A stretch of 5,863 bases of DNA from a bacterium (GTDB lineage Bacteria > RBG-13-66-14), in contig JAIOSI010000309.1 in assembly GCA_021107695.1 (NCBI GenBank), forward strand, positions 1-5,863, given 5' to 3'. The notes under the pieces were generated by a model. That model had not been told where the DNA came from. It did not search any database and saw only the letters and a program-made list of their open reading frames with translations. A program made the translations under genes and the position numbers. This document shows, piece after piece, positions 3,932-5,863 of the stretch. The first letter of the stretch is position 1, and the number at the start of each line of letters is the position of its first letter.

Positions 3932-5863
3932 ATGAAAAACCTCAAAACAGACCGTTACGAGTGGATCCTGCCCCAGCCTGACCTGCTGGAGGCACGGCGG
4001 CTTTGTCGCGCCTTACGGGTGCAGTCAACCACCGCTCAGGTTCTGTTGCGTCGGGGGTTACATTCGCCCACGGAGGCGTTTCGGTTCCTCAGCGGCGGGA
4101 TTGAGCGCGACCCCTTTGAGTTCACTCAGATGTCCGTTGCTGTGGAGCGCGTCGCTCAGGCTCTGGAAAAGCACGAGAAGATACTGGTTTACGGCGACTA
4201 CGACGTTGACGGTATCACCGGAACCGTTGTCCTGACCGACTTTCTAAAGCGGCTGGGAGCCGATGTCTCCTATCGGGTGCCGAACCGCCTGACCGAGGGT
4301 TACGATCTTTCACCAGCGGTGGTTGATGACGCGAAAGCGGCTGGTGTCGATCTGATAATCACCAACGACTGCGGAGTTACCGCCAACGCCGCCGCTGGAC
4401 GAGCCAGTAAGCTGGGGATTGATCTGCTGATAACAGATCACCATCTGCCGGAGAAAGAAATTCCCCATGCTCTGGCAATCATCAACTGCCAGCTTCCCGG
4501 CTCCGGTTATCGTTTCCACGGTCTGGTGGGGGTAGGAACAGCCTATAAACTCATCAGCGCGCTGGCAAAGACCCTCCCCAACGCGCCGGATCCTCAGGAG
4601 TATCTTGACCTCGTCGCTCTGGGGACGGTTGCCGATGTGGCTCCGCTGAGCGATGAGAATCGCCAGTTTGTCATCCGGGGTCTGGAGCGAATGAACAGTG
4701 AGCCTCGTCTGGGGCTGTCCGCGCTGATAAACACCGCCTACCTCGGTGGAAAACGAATCTTCGCTCGCCAGCTCAGTTACGTTCTGGCACCGCGTCTGAA
4801 CGCCGCTGGTCGGGTTGATACAGCGGAAATCGCCGTGGAGCTGCTGCTCTGCGATGATCCGGACCGGGCGCATACCCTGGCAAAAACGATTGAAGGGCTT
4901 AATCGTCATCGGCGCAGGATCGAATCGCAGACAACCCGTGAAGCCATGAGCATGGCGGAGGACGATCTTGCTCTCGACGACTGCCCAATCATCGTCGTGG
5001 GCAAAGACGAGTGGCATCCCGGCGTGGTTGGGATTGTCGCCTCCCGGTTGTCGAATCGTTTCTCACGCCCGGCGATCGTCTTTGGCAAGAACGGACGCGG
5101 CTCCGCCCGGGGGTACGGAGACTTTGATGTCATCGGCCTCCTCGACCAGGCAGCCGAGCTGATGAACGAGTACGGTGGTCATCGCCACGCCGCCGGGGTG
5201 CGAATCAGCTTTGATAAGCTCACCCCGCTGCGCCAACGGCTAAACCATGTAGCCCGTGAGTTTGAGACCAGAGAGCAACCAGCCCTCGAAATTGATGCCA
5301 TTATTCCCTACGATGAAATTGACGACACCCTGATAGCAGAGCTGGGACGGGTGGAGCCTTATGGCGCGGGTAACCCGGAGCCGATCTTTGCCGGACTCGG
5401 CGTAACCATTGCCGATACCCCCCTGGTGGTGGGAAAGAATCACCTCAAGCTCTTCCTTAAGCAGAACGGTGTTGTGCTGGAGGCTCTGGCGTTCAACCGT
5501 GCCGACCTGGCAACCGATCTTCAAAAGGGACAGCGACTCAACGTCGCCTATAATCTGGAGATAAACAGCTATGGCGGTCGGCGGACAATTCAGCAGCGAC
5601 TGATCGATATTGCCCCCGAAGAAACACCGCCTCAGGAGAGCAGAACCAGCATCACGCTGATTGACCAGCGTGGTAAACGTAATCTGGAGCAGCTGTCGCG
5701 CTGCATCGAATCCGAGCCAACCGTGGTTTACTGCCCCCAACAGGAACGGGAGGAGCTACAGCGTTATCTGGCTCAGGATGGCTTCCTGCCCACGGCAAAT
5801 CCGGAACGCCTGGTAGAGGGGCATTACCTCTTCTGGAGCAGTCTCGCTGGCGGCAAGAGCTAC
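3932..5863 (+). CDS. recJ: Single-stranded-DNA-specific 5'-3' exonuclease RecJ (3' end outside window)
   Basis: RecJ degrades single-stranded DNA 5' to 3' in recombination and repair, using metal ions held by a DHH core. The frame is open for 644 codons to the window edge with no stop or shift. DHH motifs are intact: VYGDYDVDGITGT (86-98), TNDCGVTA (144-151), TDHH (168-171) and VALGTVADVAPLSDENR (228-244). They are followed by LAPRLNAAGRVDTAEIAVEL, WHPGVVGIVASRL (361-373), the DHHA1 signature GGHRHAAG (415-422) and the OB-fold entry EPYGAGNPEPIF (475-486). E. coli RecJ has 577 residues; here about 75 more follow the core after residue 570 (ITLIDQRGKRNLEQL...), like the C-terminal extensions of Firmicutes or Deinococcus RecJ. 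Motif II has TNDCG where VDCG is usual, but the aspartate is kept. The ATG at 3932 gives the normal N-terminus (WILPQPD near residue 11); only a weak AAGAAG (3917-3922) precedes it, so coupling to the upstream gene may matter. Confidence 0.96.
   Translation, partial: MKNLKTDRYEWILPQPDLLEARRLCRALRVQSTTAQVLLRRGLHSPTEAFRFLSGGIERDPFEFTQMSVAVERVAQALEKHEKILVYGDYDVDGITGTVVLTDFLKRLGADVSYRVPNRLTEGYDLSPAVVDDAKAAGVDLIITNDCGVTANAAAGRASKLGIDLLITDHHLPEKEIPHALAIINCQLPGSGYRFHGLVGVGTAYKLISALAKTLPNAPDPQEYLDLVALGTVADVAPLSDENRQFVIRGLERMNSEPRLGLSALINTAYLGGKRIFARQLSYVLAPRLNAAGRVDTAEIAVELLLCDDPDRAHTLAKTIEGLNRHRRRIESQTTREAMSMAEDDLALDDCPIIVVGKDEWHPGVVGIVASRLSNRFSRPAIVFGKNGRGSARGYGDFDVIGLLDQAAELMNEYGGHRHAAGVRISFDKLTPLRQRLNHVAREFETREQPALEIDAIIPYDEIDDTLIAELGRVEPYGAGNPEPIFAGLGVTIADTPLVVGKNHLKLFLKQNGVVLEALAFNRADLATDLQKGQRLNVAYNLEINSYGGRRTIQQRLIDIAPEETPPQESRTSITLIDQRGKRNLEQLSRCIESEPTVVYCPQQEREELQRYLAQDGFLPTANPERLVEGHYLFWSSLAGGKSY

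Noticed and set aside
4310..5017. 235-codon open frame on the - strand, and a second at 5240-5740
   Set aside because: Both lie inside recJ, whose + strand frame is intact and carries every DHH motif; the antisense products look like no known protein.
5852..5863. GGKS at the window edge as a Walker A motif and a RecJ-helicase fusion
   Set aside because: Only four residues fit, the upstream GxxxxG spacing is absent and the sequence ends there.

Overview
The window reads as a bacterial chromosome fragment with all genes on the + strand. The best guess is an uncultured Gram-negative-type bacterium, possibly from a candidate phylum of the wider FCB neighbourhood. This is weak inference: it rests on two exported beta-propeller proteins, a conserved hypothetical domain that I associate from memory with such genomes, and an intergenic GC-rich CCCCTCACCCTA-type repeat. 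No rRNA, tRNA, CRISPR array, transposase or phage gene was seen.

Layout. Bases 1-123 are the last 40 codons of an unidentified upstream gene. Bases 169-1695 encode a secreted TolB-like (PD40) propeller with six units on a strict 132-bp period. Its sixth unit is cut short and joined to an unrelated domain of about 230 residues. Bases 1751-2605 encode a shorter paralogue that is only signal peptide plus a complete six-unit propeller. The two genes share a 50-bp identical stretch near the 5' end and a similar 3' flank, so they look like a tandem duplication that later diverged in architecture. Each is followed by a copy of the dispersed repeat (1706-1745 and 2617-2663, with a decayed third copy at 2672-2710). 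The first copy appears to supply the ribosome binding site of the second propeller gene.

From 2726 the window changes character, to a housekeeping cluster with GC-rich codon use: rph (RNase PH, tRNA 3' maturation), a 154-residue two-helix membrane protein with a PH-like tail whose start codon overlaps the rph stop by one base, and recJ (single-strand-specific 5'-3' exonuclease). recJ is open for 644 codons up to the window edge and already extends past the RecJ core into a C-terminal extension. The tight spacing (1-nt overlap, then 19 nt) suggests one transcript. The propeller pair is probably an unrelated accessory locus lying upstream of it.

The observation most worth following is the chimeric 508-residue protein: an unclosed propeller fused to a domain of unknown function, next to a closed propeller-only paralogue. 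I see no evidence of a defence system, a programmed genetic element or a new RNA.
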